This document shows positions 15,146 through 23,109 of a stretch of 64,000 nt of DNA, piece after piece. The stretch spans positions 16,966-80,965 of the forward strand of contig JAVCCG010000113.1 of NCBI GenBank assembly GCA_030765605.1. The letters are read 5' to 3'. Each line of letters begins with the position of its first letter. Position 1 is the stretch's first letter. This DNA comes from Candidatus Alcyoniella australis. GTDB lineage: Bacteria; Lernaellota; Lernaellaia; JAVCCG01; Alcyoniellaceae. A model generated the notes under the pieces. It searched no databases. It was not told the DNA's origin and saw only the letters and a program-made list of their open reading frames with translations. The position numbers and the translations under genes are program-made.

Positions 15146-16929
15146 CCTGGGGACCCGACGCAAGCGATACCAGCGCAGCCTGGCATGTGCTGCTTTCTTT
15201 GGGCGGAACCGGCGCGCTGTACCTGTCGGCGGGCGAGACTATTACTCGCTCGACCCAAGGCGCGTCCCGCGTGTGGCAGGCGCTGCCGATGGATCTGGGG
15301 CCGATCGAAGAAGAGTTCTCCGACGGCCTGATCCGCGCGCCGCGCATCGGCTCGTACACGGTCGAGATTACGGACGACGACCAGGGCACGCTTCAGGCCT
15401 GGTACGAGAACAACGATGGCGCCCTGGGGCGCAAGGTCTCGATCTGGGCGTCGGACGATGACGCCACGACCGCCGAGTTGGTGTTCGACGGCGTGATCGA
15501 CGAACCGTCCGATGCAGTGTTCGACTACTCGACCAAGGTGCTCGAACTGCGCGTGATGGATCGTCGCACATCCGAGGATCAGAACGTGCCGCCCAACACG
15601 TTGGACCCGGACAACCCGGACTACGAGTACATCGACGACGCCTGGAAGGGCCGGCCGATCCCGATCCTCTACGGCGATTGGTCCGAGGGCCGGGTGCACC
15701 ACAGCGGCAGCATGCGGCGACCGGTGATTGAGGCCGTGGCGATCGACACCGGAGTGCACCGCGGCGTGGGCCAGTACGCCATGCGCTTTCAGGTCTGTGA
15801 TCCTGGGACCAACGGCATCGCGTACATCGGCGATCGGGTATGGATCAAGTACGGCAACTCCGCGGCACACGGCAGCGAATGGTCGTGGATGAACACCAGC
15901 TCGATCGATCTGGACACAAGCTGCTTCTCGGTCTCGACCACGGAGATCGAAGCACAGTCCTACCGCTACCAGATTGGGGATCGGTTCTTCGTCTACTGCA
16001 AGGGAAACGCGGACGGCGCGGGCAACGTGATCGAGAATCCGCTGCTGATCTTGCGCGACCTGTGGAACAACTATGCCAGCCCGGTCACGGAGAACAACGA
16101 CTGGTTCGACAGCTTCAGCACCGAATACCTCCATTTCAGCGGCAGCCGGGCGCGGGCGCGGCTGGTTGACCAGGAACCGCTGATCGACGTGTCCGACCGG
16201 CTGTGCACCGAGTTCAACATGATCTGGGGCGTCAAGCCCGAGGAGTCCGGCGGGGTCTGGGATACGGTCTACTGGGCGCGGCGGTTCGATCCCTGGAACA
16301 CCTCGGGCAACGCCACGCCCACGGCGGACTATCGGCCGGCCTGGGGCAGTATCAGCTCCGAGCCGATAATCAAGCCCGCAGAAACAGACCTCTATGCAGA
16401 CCGTCTGCGAGTGCTGTATCGCTATCACCCGCTGCTTGAAATCTGGTCAAAGTTAAAAGAGGCCAATGTTTCCGGCCTGAAGTATTTGCCCTGGAACCCT
16501 GGCGGCGCGGGCTACGTCACGCGCGAAATCGAAACCACCTGGCTGTGGCGCAAGGCCGACGCGTACCGCCTCATCGACCAGCAGGCTCTGCTCTATAGCC
16601 GCAAGCGCCTGGTCTGGGAGTTCCCTGCCTGGGGCTGGCCGATGAACGTCTACCTAGGGGACGCGGTCCAGTGGCAGTCCACAAACGACAACGACGCGCG
16701 GCGCGGAATCGTCATCGGCCGCCGCGTCGATCTTCAGAGCGGCGAATGCGAGTTGACCGTGCTCGACTGCTCGGATCGCGTAGAATACTACGCCCGCTGG
16801 ACGTCCGACACTGAAGACGTCTACGACGACCAGGACACGGACGGCAAACGCATCTGGGGCTTCTGGACCGACGAGGACGGGCTGTGTGATCCACCCGATT
16901 CAACCTCGGACGACAGCCACTGGATCTAA
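15142..16929 (+). CDS. tail-tip hub-like phage protein
   Basis: A 595-residue protein overlapping the preceding gene by four bases. It is beta-rich with many Trp, Tyr and Asp residues. Residues about 60-150 look like a hub entry domain (Ile-Thr-Asp-Asp-Asp-Gln-Gly, Val-Phe-Asp-Gly-Val-Ile-Asp-Glu), then Pro-Ile-Pro-Ile-Leu-Tyr-Gly-Asp near 172, and a C-terminal part (about 400-570) with Leu-Arg-Val-Leu-Tyr-Arg-Tyr. The order tape measure, distal tail, hub, fibre supports a hub or tail-associated role. No lysozyme or peptidase motif is seen. Family assignment is by position and general resemblance. Confidence 0.55.
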   Translation: MTWGPDASDTSAAWHVLLSLGGTGALYLSAGETITRSTQGASRVWQALPMDLGPIEEEFSDGLIRAPRIGSYTVEITDDDQGTLQAWYENNDGALGRKVSIWASDDDATTAELVFDGVIDEPSDAVFDYSTKVLELRVMDRRTSEDQNVPPNTLDPDNPDYEYIDDAWKGRPIPILYGDWSEGRVHHSGSMRRPVIEAVAIDTGVHRGVGQYAMRFQVCDPGTNGIAYIGDRVWIKYGNSAAHGSEWSWMNTSSIDLDTSCFSVSTTEIEAQSYRYQIGDRFFVYCKGNADGAGNVIENPLLILRDLWNNYASPVTENNDWFDSFSTEYLHFSGSRARARLVDQEPLIDVSDRLCTEFNMIWGVKPEESGGVWDTVYWARRFDPWNTSGNATPTADYRPAWGSISSEPIIKPAETDLYADRLRVLYRYHPLLEIWSKLKEANVSGLKYLPWNPGGAGYVTREIETTWLWRKADAYRLIDQQALLYSRKRLVWEFPAWGWPMNVYLGDAVQWQSTNDNDARRGIVIGRRVDLQSGECELTVLDCSDRVEYYARWTSDTEDVYDDQDTDGKRIWGFWTDEDGLCDPPDSTSDDSHWI

Positions 16930-16995
16930 TCAACTGATTAGCAATACTTAATAGTTCGAGTTGTTAAGAATTCCTTAACTGCTCAGGAGCAAGCA

Positions 16996-17685
16996 ATGAC
17001 CGAGCGGCATGACAGCGAAAACCATGAATACACCGAGATCAGCACCCTCACCACGGGCAATCCGACCAAGGCCTCGGAGGGCAACGCGCTGCGGACCAAC
17101 GTCGAATATGCCCTTGACGCCTCGGTGCAAGGGCTCAGCCCGGATGCCAGCTACAACAGCAGCCAGGCCGACGCGGCCAAGTCGGGCTTTGCGATCATCG
17201 ATGTGTACGCGGTATGCCAGGAGGGCAACGGCGCGCAGATCCTCGACCCGGACAACCTGCCGTTCGATCTGGACGACAGCGATCAAATGAGCCTCTACGA
17301 TCGGTTCATCACGATCGAGGTGATGTGGGTCTGTAACAATGCTGCGGACAAGACGGCAATGTGCAAGTTCCTGCCCGGCGGTGAGTACGACGACGCATTC
17401 TCGACCGGCAGCACGCAAAGCCACGGCACGATCGAGCATGGGACCAACGTAGTGCGCCTCTGGACCGGACCGGGGCAGTTGGATGTCACCACGGGCAAGT
17501 ACGCGGGAACGGCGAACTATACGCTGGAAGATGTCTACACAACAACCGGCACCTGGACCGCCTGGGTGGACACGGACGATGACAACCTGTACCTGCGCGC
17601 CGACGATACATCGACCTACTCTTACTGGTTCGCCTGCGCAATCCGGATCACGGTCGGCCCGCGCACCACGCATTACAGCGCGTGA
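16996..17685 (+). CDS. phage tail-end/fibre-associated protein
   Basis: A 229-residue acidic beta-rich protein without signal peptide. It starts with an AGGAGC ribosome site. The N-terminus (residues 1-45) reads like a phage minor tail attachment segment (Ala-Ser-Glu-Gly-Asn-Ala-Leu-Arg-Thr-Asn) and the rest like a small beta sandwich (about 65-225). Placed after the hub gene it may be the outermost tail component. A short inverted repeat (GTTAAG/CTTAAC) lies in the 66-base gap before it. Confidence 0.45.
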   Translation: MTERHDSENHEYTEISTLTTGNPTKASEGNALRTNVEYALDASVQGLSPDASYNSSQADAAKSGFAIIDVYAVCQEGNGAQILDPDNLPFDLDDSDQMSLYDRFITIEVMWVCNNAADKTAMCKFLPGGEYDDAFSTGSTQSHGTIEHGTNVVRLWTGPGQLDVTTGKYAGTANYTLEDVYTTTGTWTAWVDTDDDNLYLRADDTSTYSYWFACAIRITVGPRTTHYSA

Positions 17686-17734
17686 TTGAATTATCTATAC
17701 GCAGCCCGCATATTGTTCCCAGGAGGACGGGAGC

Positions 17735-18115
17735 TTGAAACATTTTTGGTTGATAGCGATCCTGGGGCTGATCTGCTGCATCGCAGCCTGCGCGCTGTCC
17801 GGCTCGGATGACGATGATGATGACACGGACGGCGGCGATGACGACGATGATACGGATGACGCGCTGGCCGGGGAGTGGTCGTGCGAAACGCTCCAAAACG
17901 GCAAAGAGTGGACGGCCCACGATTGGACGATAACCTTTGACGGCTGCGAGCCAGCGGGCTCAGTTCTGATATGTCAGACAGAGACGAACGACGGAGGTAC
18001 AGCTGTAAGGTTCTATCCGGGATATCACAACGCGGGACACGGCACACTTTCGTACATCTCGCTCCTGACTGACGTTCAAGGCGGACTGCTTTACCGCTGC
18101 ACCCGGGTAGATTGA
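17735..18115 (+). CDS. poly-Asp lipoprotein in the phage module, paralog 1
   Basis: A 126-residue protein starting at TTG 17735, eight bases after AGGAGG (17721-17726). A lipoprotein signal with Ile-Ala-Ala-Cys places the lipidated Cys at residue 19. It is followed by a 25-residue spacer made almost only of Asp, then a globular domain of about 80 residues with Gly-Glu-Trp-Ser-Cys near its start and Tyr-Arg-Cys-Thr-Arg-Val-Asp at the end. The same frame of Trp, Cys and ending Arg-Cys-Thr-Arg recurs in the next protein. Gene position between tail and lysis genes suits a lysogenic-conversion lipoprotein, possibly one blocking superinfection; that is inference. Confidence 0.65.
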   Translation: MKHFWLIAILGLICCIAACALSGSDDDDDDTDGGDDDDDTDDALAGEWSCETLQNGKEWTAHDWTITFDGCEPAGSVLICQTETNDGGTAVRFYPGYHNAGHGTLSYISLLTDVQGGLLYRCTRVD

Positions 18116-18142
18116 CGTCGATTACATAATGAGGAAGAGAGC

Positions 18143-18580
18143 ATGAAACGCTTTTGGGTAATTGCGATCCTGGGCCTAATCTGCTGCATAGCGGCCTGCG
18201 CGCTGTCCGGCAGTGACGATGACGACGACGATATGGACACAGACAGCGGCGACGATGATGCTGACGACGACGACACAGACGGTGATGACGACGATCCTAG
18301 GGATGACGGCATTGATGTGAGCGGAGTATGGAACTGTCTATACATCATTGAAGGCGACGAAGAATGGCGAGGATATCAGGGGGGGTACGAAGAGACTTTT
18401 GAGGACACCTGCAAACTCTTCGACAACGCCATTCTGTGTTTTGATGACGACCCGGAGACAGGGGCAGACGGGGCCGTAATCACAGCCCCAGCGACGCTTA
18501 AGGATGGCGTGCTGACGATTGTCAGGGTGCCGATGAGCAGTAGCAATTACACAATAAAGCGCTGCACCCGCGCCGACTGA
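18143..18580 (+). CDS. poly-Asp lipoprotein in the phage module, paralog 2
   Basis: A 145-residue paralog of the preceding lipoprotein, ATG start with a GAGGAAGAG ribosome site. The signal peptide is almost identical (lipobox Ile-Ala-Ala-Cys, Cys19), and the Asp spacer is longer, with Met, Thr and Gly interruptions up to about residue 55. The globular domains are more diverged but keep Gly-Val-Trp-Asn-Cys, an Ile-Leu-Cys strand and the ending Arg-Cys-Thr-Arg-Ala-Asp. Conserved signal and variable domain suggest duplication followed by selection for variety. A terminator follows at 18606. Confidence 0.65.
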   Translation: MKRFWVIAILGLICCIAACALSGSDDDDDDMDTDSGDDDADDDDTDGDDDDPRDDGIDVSGVWNCLYIIEGDEEWRGYQGGYEETFEDTCKLFDNAILCFDDDPETGADGAVITAPATLKDGVLTIVRVPMSSSNYTIKRCTRAD

Positions 18581-18605
18581 CAACCTGACAACCGCGACCA
18601 CGTGG

Positions 18606-18635
18606 GGCTCGGACTTCGGTCCGGGCCTTTTGTTT
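18606..18635 (+). terminator. Rho-independent terminator with UUCG loop
   Basis: Nine-base stem 18606-18614 / 18619-18627 (one G-U pair), a TTCG tetraloop and TTTTGTTTT after it. It lies between the lipoprotein pair and the lysis genes, separating the two groups. Confidence 0.75.
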
Positions 18636-18646
18636 TGGAGACAGCA

Positions 18647-18853
18647 TTGAATACACGAATCAGCGACGACGATATCGCCCGCCGGCTGGAATGCATGGAG
18701 CGCAAGCTCGATCGGATCCGCACCCAGGATCTGCCCGGCCTACGCATTGCGATCGCCACGCTCAAGGTGCGCGCCTCGCTGTGGGGCGGACTGGCCGGGC
18801 TGGTGCCCGCGTTGATCGCCGTCATCGTGCTGCTGCTGCGGCTGCTGAGTTAG
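18647..18853 (+). CDS. XhlA-like small lysis protein (holin-associated)
   Basis: A 68-residue protein from TTG 18647, six bases after GGAG. Residues 8-35 form a charged amphipathic helix (Ile-Ala-Arg-Arg-Leu-Glu-x-Met-Glu-Arg-Lys-Leu-Asp) and residues 44-66 a single hydrophobic segment ending in Leu-Arg-Leu-Leu-Ser. This layout matches the XhlA class, membrane proteins that act with holins and amidases in host lysis. The amidase follows at 18898. A longer frame from 18602 exists but would include the terminator hairpin. Confidence 0.6.
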   Translation: MNTRISDDDIARRLECMERKLDRIRTQDLPGLRIAIATLKVRASLWGGLAGLVPALIAVIVLLLRLLS

Positions 18854-18897
18854 TTCTTTCCTGAATAGTCCTCGATTCAACCGACATGGGAGATCCG

Positions 18898-19473
18898 ATG
18901 CGGAACCAAATGCTGCAACTGCTCGACCTGCGCCACAGGCTGCCCGTTCACAGCAGCAAACATTGGAGGCGCAGAGAGATCGACCAAATCCGCTGCGTTG
19001 TGACCCACCAAAGTCTGGGCTCGGCCGCCGAACTCGAGCCGGGCCTGCTCACGCGCTATTTGGCCGCGTACCACGTTAAGAGCGATCCGCGCGGCACAGC
19101 CTACGGCCGCAACTGGCCGGGCCTGGCCTACCACTTCTGCATCGAGCCTTGCGGCGCGCTGATCTGGGCCAACGACCTGGAGTCCGTGACCTATCACACG
19201 GGCGGCGCGCGCAACCGCGACGGCGTGGGAATCGTAATCTGCGGCGATTTCGACGGCCCGGGCCATGCGGGAAAACATCAGCCGACAGCGGCGCAGCACC
19301 AGGCCTGGCTGCGGTTGATGGCCTGGCTCGAGCACGACCTCCAGATCGCGCCTGCACAAATCTACGGCCACTGCGACGCTCCGGGCGGCACGCTAAAGGC
19401 CGCCTGCCCGGGCTACGTGGTCCATGGCTGGATCAAGAGCTACTCAAATGCCAAACAACGACAAAAAGCATAA
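18898..19473 (+). CDS. phage N-acetylmuramoyl-L-alanine amidase (endolysin)
   Basis: A 191-residue amidase_2/PGRP-fold enzyme that cuts the lactyl-Ala bond of peptidoglycan to release phage. Zinc ligands appear as His in Val-Val-Thr-His-Gln-Ser (about residue 37), His in Ser-Val-Thr-Tyr-His-Thr-Gly-Gly (about 98) and Cys in Ala-Ala-Cys-Pro-Gly (about 174); the Tyr-His-Phe segment near 75 and Gly-Ile-Val-Ile-Cys-Gly-Asp-Phe are also typical. ATG 18898 was preferred because GGGAGA sits just before it; ATG 18886 is in frame but has no ribosome site. No signal peptide, so export must depend on a holin. Confidence 0.85.
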   Translation: MRNQMLQLLDLRHRLPVHSSKHWRRREIDQIRCVVTHQSLGSAAELEPGLLTRYLAAYHVKSDPRGTAYGRNWPGLAYHFCIEPCGALIWANDLESVTYHTGGARNRDGVGIVICGDFDGPGHAGKHQPTAAQHQAWLRLMAWLEHDLQIAPAQIYGHCDAPGGTLKAACPGYVVHGWIKSYSNAKQRQKA

Positions 19474-19702
19474 CGCTCTGGGCGCGGCGGCTGCGGCCGC
19501 GGCGGCCAAGGCAGTGGTTCAGCTCGCCGCGTTCAAGGTCTGGGTGTTGGCCTGCGCGGTCTCCCTGGTGCTCGTCGGCAGCATCGACGGCCAGTCCTTT
19601 GCCTGGATCGTGGCCGCGCTGGTCGCCGGACGCGCGGCCGAATACTGGCGCGTGCCCGGATCGGGCTACGGCCTGCCGCCCCAGGGCGGCCCCGGAGATT
19701 GA
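19448..19702 (+). CDS. small membrane protein of the lysis cassette
   Basis: An 84-residue protein starting at ATG 19448 within the end of the amidase gene (26-base overlap). After a polar start it has an Ala-rich helix (about 10-25), then two hydrophobic segments (about 28-46 and 50-68) and a Gly/Pro-rich tail. Size, overlap with the endolysin and two transmembrane helices make it a candidate holin, though no family match is claimed. Confidence 0.5.
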   Translation: MPNNDKKHNALGAAAAAAAAKAVVQLAAFKVWVLACAVSLVLVGSIDGQSFAWIVAALVAGRAAEYWRVPGSGYGLPPQGGPGD

Positions 19703-19705
19703 GCC

Positions 19706-20527
19706 ATGCAAATCAGCACCCGAACAAAAATCGAGATCGCGCTGATTGCGGCGCTGATCGTGCTCTCGTTGGTCGCCCTGTACCAGCATCGTCTGGCGAC
19801 CGGGGCCCAGGCCGCACTCGAACAAAACCTCAACGCCGCGGAATTGGACGACCTAAGCGCCGGAGTAATCGGCGCGCGGGCCGTGGACAGCTCGGCCTTA
19901 AAACGGCTGATCGCGAAACGCCCCGGCGCGATCAGACCCGAGGCGCACGGGCTGCGGCCCTACGGCGCGACCAATGCCGAGGCAATCGTTCGATCCAGGG
20001 GAGGCGGGGAACTTGTACGTCGCAGCTCCCCGACGACCGAGGACGCGGCGGTCCCTCCTGCCGCCGCCGGCTCCGCCTCCCCACCTTCACTGCACTTCCA
20101 CGACTGGCGGCTGAACCTCGACGCCTTTCCCGCACACGACGATCCCGCGCGCTGGCGGATCGAGTACGAGCTGCGCCAACGCTTCCGCCTGGAGGCTGAG
20201 CTGTGGTCCGATGACGCGGGCAACATCGCGGCCCAGAGCATGCGGCTGATCGAGCTCGGAGCGCAGGGCGAGGATCTGGCAGCGGCCGAACTAACCCGCG
20301 CCAGCTTTGTCACTGCGCCGAAAAAATCGAATTGGCGCGAACGTGTGGGGCCGTTTATCAGCTCGGATCTGTTCGTGGATTTAGACCGCAACGGGCCGCA
20401 TCACGCCGCGCTGAGCGCGACCGCCGGAGTAGAGCTGTGGGGCGCGTGCCTGGGACTGCGCGTGGTTGCGAACGACGAGTTGCGCGCCCGCGCCGGTTTG
20501 ATGCTCGGCTGGCGCCGCCGCTGGTAA
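19706..20527 (+). CDS. membrane-anchored protein at the end of the phage module
   Basis: A 273-residue protein, three bases after the previous stop. One hydrophobic segment at residues 9-26 is followed by a helical stretch, a Ser/Pro/Ala-rich linker (about 98-130), and a beta-rich C-terminal half ending in Arg-Arg-Arg-Trp. The type II anchor and the position after the lysis genes could suit a spanin-like role, but the beta-rich end is not typical of Rz. Last gene of the phage module; a hairpin and tRNA-Leu follow. Confidence 0.45.
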   Translation: MQISTRTKIEIALIAALIVLSLVALYQHRLATGAQAALEQNLNAAELDDLSAGVIGARAVDSSALKRLIAKRPGAIRPEAHGLRPYGATNAEAIVRSRGGGELVRRSSPTTEDAAVPPAAAGSASPPSLHFHDWRLNLDAFPAHDDPARWRIEYELRQRFRLEAELWSDDAGNIAAQSMRLIELGAQGEDLAAAELTRASFVTAPKKSNWRERVGPFISSDLFVDLDRNGPHHAALSATAGVELWGACLGLRVVANDELRARAGLMLGWRRRW

Positions 20528-20530
20528 AAC

Positions 20531-20554
20531 GAAGCCCCCGCAAGCGGGGGCTTC
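20531..20554 (-). terminator. hairpin, likely terminator of tRNA-Leu
   Basis: Perfect 11-base stem (20531-20541 / 20544-20554) with a two-base loop. Read on the minus strand it is followed by GTTTTACC, so it suits termination of the tRNA-Leu transcript. On the plus strand it has no T-run, though it may still protect the end of the phage transcript. Confidence 0.6.
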
Positions 20555-20565
20555 GATCGATTCGA

Positions 20566-20652
20566 TGGTGCGAAAGGGGGGATTCGAACCCCCATGAGCT
20601 TGCACTCACTGGACCCTGAACCCAGCGCGTCTACCAGTTCCGCCACTTTCGC
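20566..20652 (-). tRNA. tRNA-Leu (anticodon CAG), CCA encoded
   Basis: Minus-strand tRNA with acceptor stem GCGAAAG/CTTTCGC, discriminator A and encoded CCA (20566-20568), GGTAGACGC in the D arm, anticodon loop TTCAGGG (CAG), a long variable arm and GGTTCGAATCC in the T arm. The 3' end faces the phage module, which ends 39 bases away. This is a usual target side for tyrosine integrases; no integrase is in view. Confidence 0.95.
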
Positions 20653-20775
20653 ACTCTTTTCCCCGGTTCAGGGAAGTATCCGTTTACCACCAGATATCTG
20701 CACTGTCAAGCCTTCCGAATTCCGCCGCTAAAGAACCTCCCTTCGATTCTCTATTGATCTTGCCTCCCACTGTAG

Positions 20776-20805
20776 TTGACATCGGCCAAGCGCTGATGCT
20801 AGCTT
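20776..20805 (+). promoter_or_regulatory. sigma70-type promoter for the START-domain gene
   Basis: TTGACA at 20776-20781 and TAGCTT at 20800-20805 with an 18-base spacer and a TG one base before the -10 box. Transcription would begin near 20812, which fits the GTG start at 20838 with its GGGGG ribosome site better than the ATG at 20817. Confidence 0.45.
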
Positions 20806-20837
20806 GATTTCCTCTGATGACCAAACTGGGGGATGTT

Positions 20838-21533
20838 GTGCGCAAACTGCGGTTTTTCTTAGGGATTGCCTTGAGCTTGGCCATGCTCGGGACGCTGTGC
20901 GTCACAGCGGCAACGGCGCAAAATCCAGCCGATGAGGGTTGGGTGCTCAAAAAGGACTCGGACGGGCTAAAAATATACAACCGCGAAAAGGCCGGCTCGG
21001 ACATCAAGGAGCTGCTGGCGATCGGCACGATCGACGCTGCGCCCGCGCGCGTGTTCAAGGTGCTGGGCGACTACGAGAACTTCAAGGACTTCATGCCCTA
21101 CACAGAAGCCTCGCACATCATCAAGACCGAACAGCAGGGCGATAAGAAGCTCACTTGGTGGTTTACGTTGCTCGACCTGCCGATGGTCAGCGACCGCTAC
21201 TACACCCTGGTGCTCACCGACGGACAAGAGGGCGATAATTTCCGCAGCCAGTGGATCATGGCCAAGGACATGCCGCCCGACCCGGCCTGGGGCGACCCGA
21301 GCATCGCTGCCTATCAGGGCAACCGCAAAGAGCCGGTCAAAACGCGCGAGAACAAGGGCTACTGGCTGCTCAAGCCGATCGACGGCGGCGCCAGGACCCA
21401 GGCGAACTACTACGTCTACACCGATCCAGGCGGATCGATCCCCTCTTGGCTTGCCAACCAGGCAAACTCCATCGCCATTCCCGAACTGTTCAAGGCTGTC
21501 CGCGAGAGGGTTCAAGACCCGCGGTATAATTAA
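20838..21533 (+). CDS. exported START/SRPBCC-domain protein
   Basis: A 231-residue protein with an N-terminal signal peptide (hydrophobic residues about 7-20, cleavage expected after Ala-Thr-Ala) and a START-like lipid-binding fold: Gly-Trp-Val-Leu-Lys-Lys-Asp-Ser-Asp-Gly, then Val-Phe-Lys-Val-Leu-Gly-Asp-Tyr, a Trp-Trp-Phe strand, Asp-Arg-Tyr-Tyr and a C-terminal helix. Such proteins bind a hydrophobic ligand in the envelope; the ligand is not predictable. GTG 20838 is preferred because GGGGG lies five bases before it and the promoter at 20776 leaves almost no leader for ATG 20817, which would give 238 residues. It stands alone between tRNA-Leu and the next operon. Confidence 0.75.
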   Translation: MRKLRFFLGIALSLAMLGTLCVTAATAQNPADEGWVLKKDSDGLKIYNREKAGSDIKELLAIGTIDAAPARVFKVLGDYENFKDFMPYTEASHIIKTEQQGDKKLTWWFTLLDLPMVSDRYYTLVLTDGQEGDNFRSQWIMAKDMPPDPAWGDPSIAAYQGNRKEPVKTRENKGYWLLKPIDGGARTQANYYVYTDPGGSIPSWLANQANSIAIPELFKAVRERVQDPRYN

Positions 21534-21573
21534 TCCCGGCCAAGCCCGATCCCTGGGCTCCGCGGAGGCATGA

Positions 21574-23109
21574 TTGCGGGCTAGCACATTAATAATCGGA
21601 GTGCTGCTCGGCGCGTTGTGCGCCTGCGCCTTGGCGTCCCATGCCGTAGCCGCCGAGCAAGACTCGATCGACGAGACGGCCCAGATCCACTTTGCCGCGG
21701 CGACTGCCGCATATTTGCGCGGCGATTATCAGCTCGCAGCCGACCGCTTCGCCCTGGCTCATCACAGCTCGCCGCAGTTGACGATCGCCCTGTATTGGGA
21801 AGGAGTCTGTGCCAACGCGCTGGGGGATTACAATCGCGCCGAGGATCGGCTGCAACGCTTCCTCGATACGCAGGGCGAACCGGCCGACAGGGCGCACTTC
21901 GAGCTGGCCGTGGCGTCGATCGGTCTGCAGCGCTGGCAACGGGCGCTCTCGCAGCTCGACAGAGCGGCCCTTGCCGATCAGCCCCGGCCCGAGATCGCAT
22001 ATTACCGCGGCCTGTGCCTGGTGCGCCTGGAGCGGACCGACCAAGCGCGCGTCTGGCTCCAGCGGGCGCTGAGCAATACTCCCCAGTGGCGCGACCGCAT
22101 CCTGGCGTTGCTGGCGGCCTGCGACCTGATCGACGGCGACCGCAGCGCGGCCACGCGCAACATCAACGAAGCGCTGAGCGCGACCCATGACCAGGGGCTG
22201 CGCGACGAGCTGTCACTGACCATCGAGGCCATCGAGCGCAGCGCCGACCGGCTGCGCTGGTGGGATTTGTGGCTGCGGCTGGGCGGCGGATACGACAGCA
22301 ACGCCGCGCTGATCTCCGACGAGTTCGAGGACGCCTCGCCCGAGTCGTACATCGCCGAAGCCGCGCTACAGGCGCTGCTGCTGCCGCTGCATCGTCCCGC
22401 GCTTAAGCAGTGGATCGGCTACCGTTTCGACGGCCGGATGCACCTGGGCTACGACAAGGATCAGCAGCCCGACGCGTCCGAGTTCGACATGCTGCGACAC
22501 CGCGGTCTTTTGGGAATCCAGGGCCGGATCGGGCTGGGCCGCAGCGCGGCGCTCCAGCCGGCGTTGGGCTACACATTCAGCCACGTGACCCTCGGCGGCG
22601 AGGACTATCTGCTCGAGCATCGCGCCGACCCCTCGCTGACCATAATCGAGTCGCGGCTGCTGGCAACGCGCCTGGCCTACGCACTGCTCTACGACGATTA
22701 CTACCAGATCGACGACCTCGACGGCCTTTCCCATCGCGCGGAGCTGACGCAGTTCATCAGTTTCTGGGATAATGGCGGCCTGATCAGCATCGGCGGAGGC
22801 GGCGAGATCCGACAGACAGGCGCGGAGTTGTACGACCGGACCGCCTGGTGGGTCGCGGCCGGATTGGACGCGCCGCTGTTCGTCGGAATAAGGATCGACG
22901 TGAACTACAGCTATCGCCAGGACGACTACAGCGATCATCCGCTGGAGCGTTACGAGACCGGCAACCGCATGGGCGTCGGGCTGCGGCGCAAGTTCGTTCA
23001 GCGACTGACCCTCGAGGTCCGCGCCCAGGTCACCGACGTCACGGCCGATCCCGAGATCTACAGCTACAGCCGCCTGGTGGGCGGCGCGTGGCTCAAGTGG
23101 GAGTTCTGA
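21574..23109 (+). CDS. TPR protein with C-terminal outer-membrane barrel
   Basis: A 511-residue protein from TTG 21574, with CGGAGG at 21562-21567 (ATG 21570 closes after four codons). Signal peptide to about residue 27. Residues about 35-230 are tetratricopeptide-like helical repeats (Ala-Ala-Tyr-Leu-Arg-Gly-Asp-Tyr, Ala-Leu-Gly-Asp-Tyr-Asn-Arg-Ala). From about 235 the sequence alternates as beta strands with many Tyr and Gly, starting Leu-Gly-Gly-Gly-Tyr-Asp-Ser-Asn, and ends Trp-Glu-Phe, the usual barrel-assembly signal. It resembles TPR-barrel proteins of the DUF560 kind that export or assemble surface proteins. First gene of a four-gene operon; its stop overlaps the crp-like start (TGATG). 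Confidence 0.75.
   Translation: MRASTLIIGVLLGALCACALASHAVAAEQDSIDETAQIHFAAATAAYLRGDYQLAADRFALAHHSSPQLTIALYWEGVCANALGDYNRAEDRLQRFLDTQGEPADRAHFELAVASIGLQRWQRALSQLDRAALADQPRPEIAYYRGLCLVRLERTDQARVWLQRALSNTPQWRDRILALLAACDLIDGDRSAATRNINEALSATHDQGLRDELSLTIEAIERSADRLRWWDLWLRLGGGYDSNAALISDEFEDASPESYIAEAALQALLLPLHRPALKQWIGYRFDGRMHLGYDKDQQPDASEFDMLRHRGLLGIQGRIGLGRSAALQPALGYTFSHVTLGGEDYLLEHRADPSLTIIESRLLATRLAYALLYDDYYQIDDLDGLSHRAELTQFISFWDNGGLISIGGGGEIRQTGAELYDRTAWWVAAGLDAPLFVGIRIDVNYSYRQDDYSDHPLERYETGNRMGVGLRRKFVQRLTLEVRAQVTDVTADPEIYSYSRLVGGAWLKWEF

Noticed and set aside
15103..16428. 441-residue open frame on the minus strand opposite the tail hub gene
   Set aside because: It is an antisense shadow: low-complexity Val/Arg/His composition, no ribosome site, and the plus strand carries a clear coupled tail gene.
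16946..16980. Inverted repeat GTTAAG/CTTAAC before the gene at 16996 as a terminator
   Set aside because: Only six pairs and no T-run; it is more likely incidental in an AT-rich gap.
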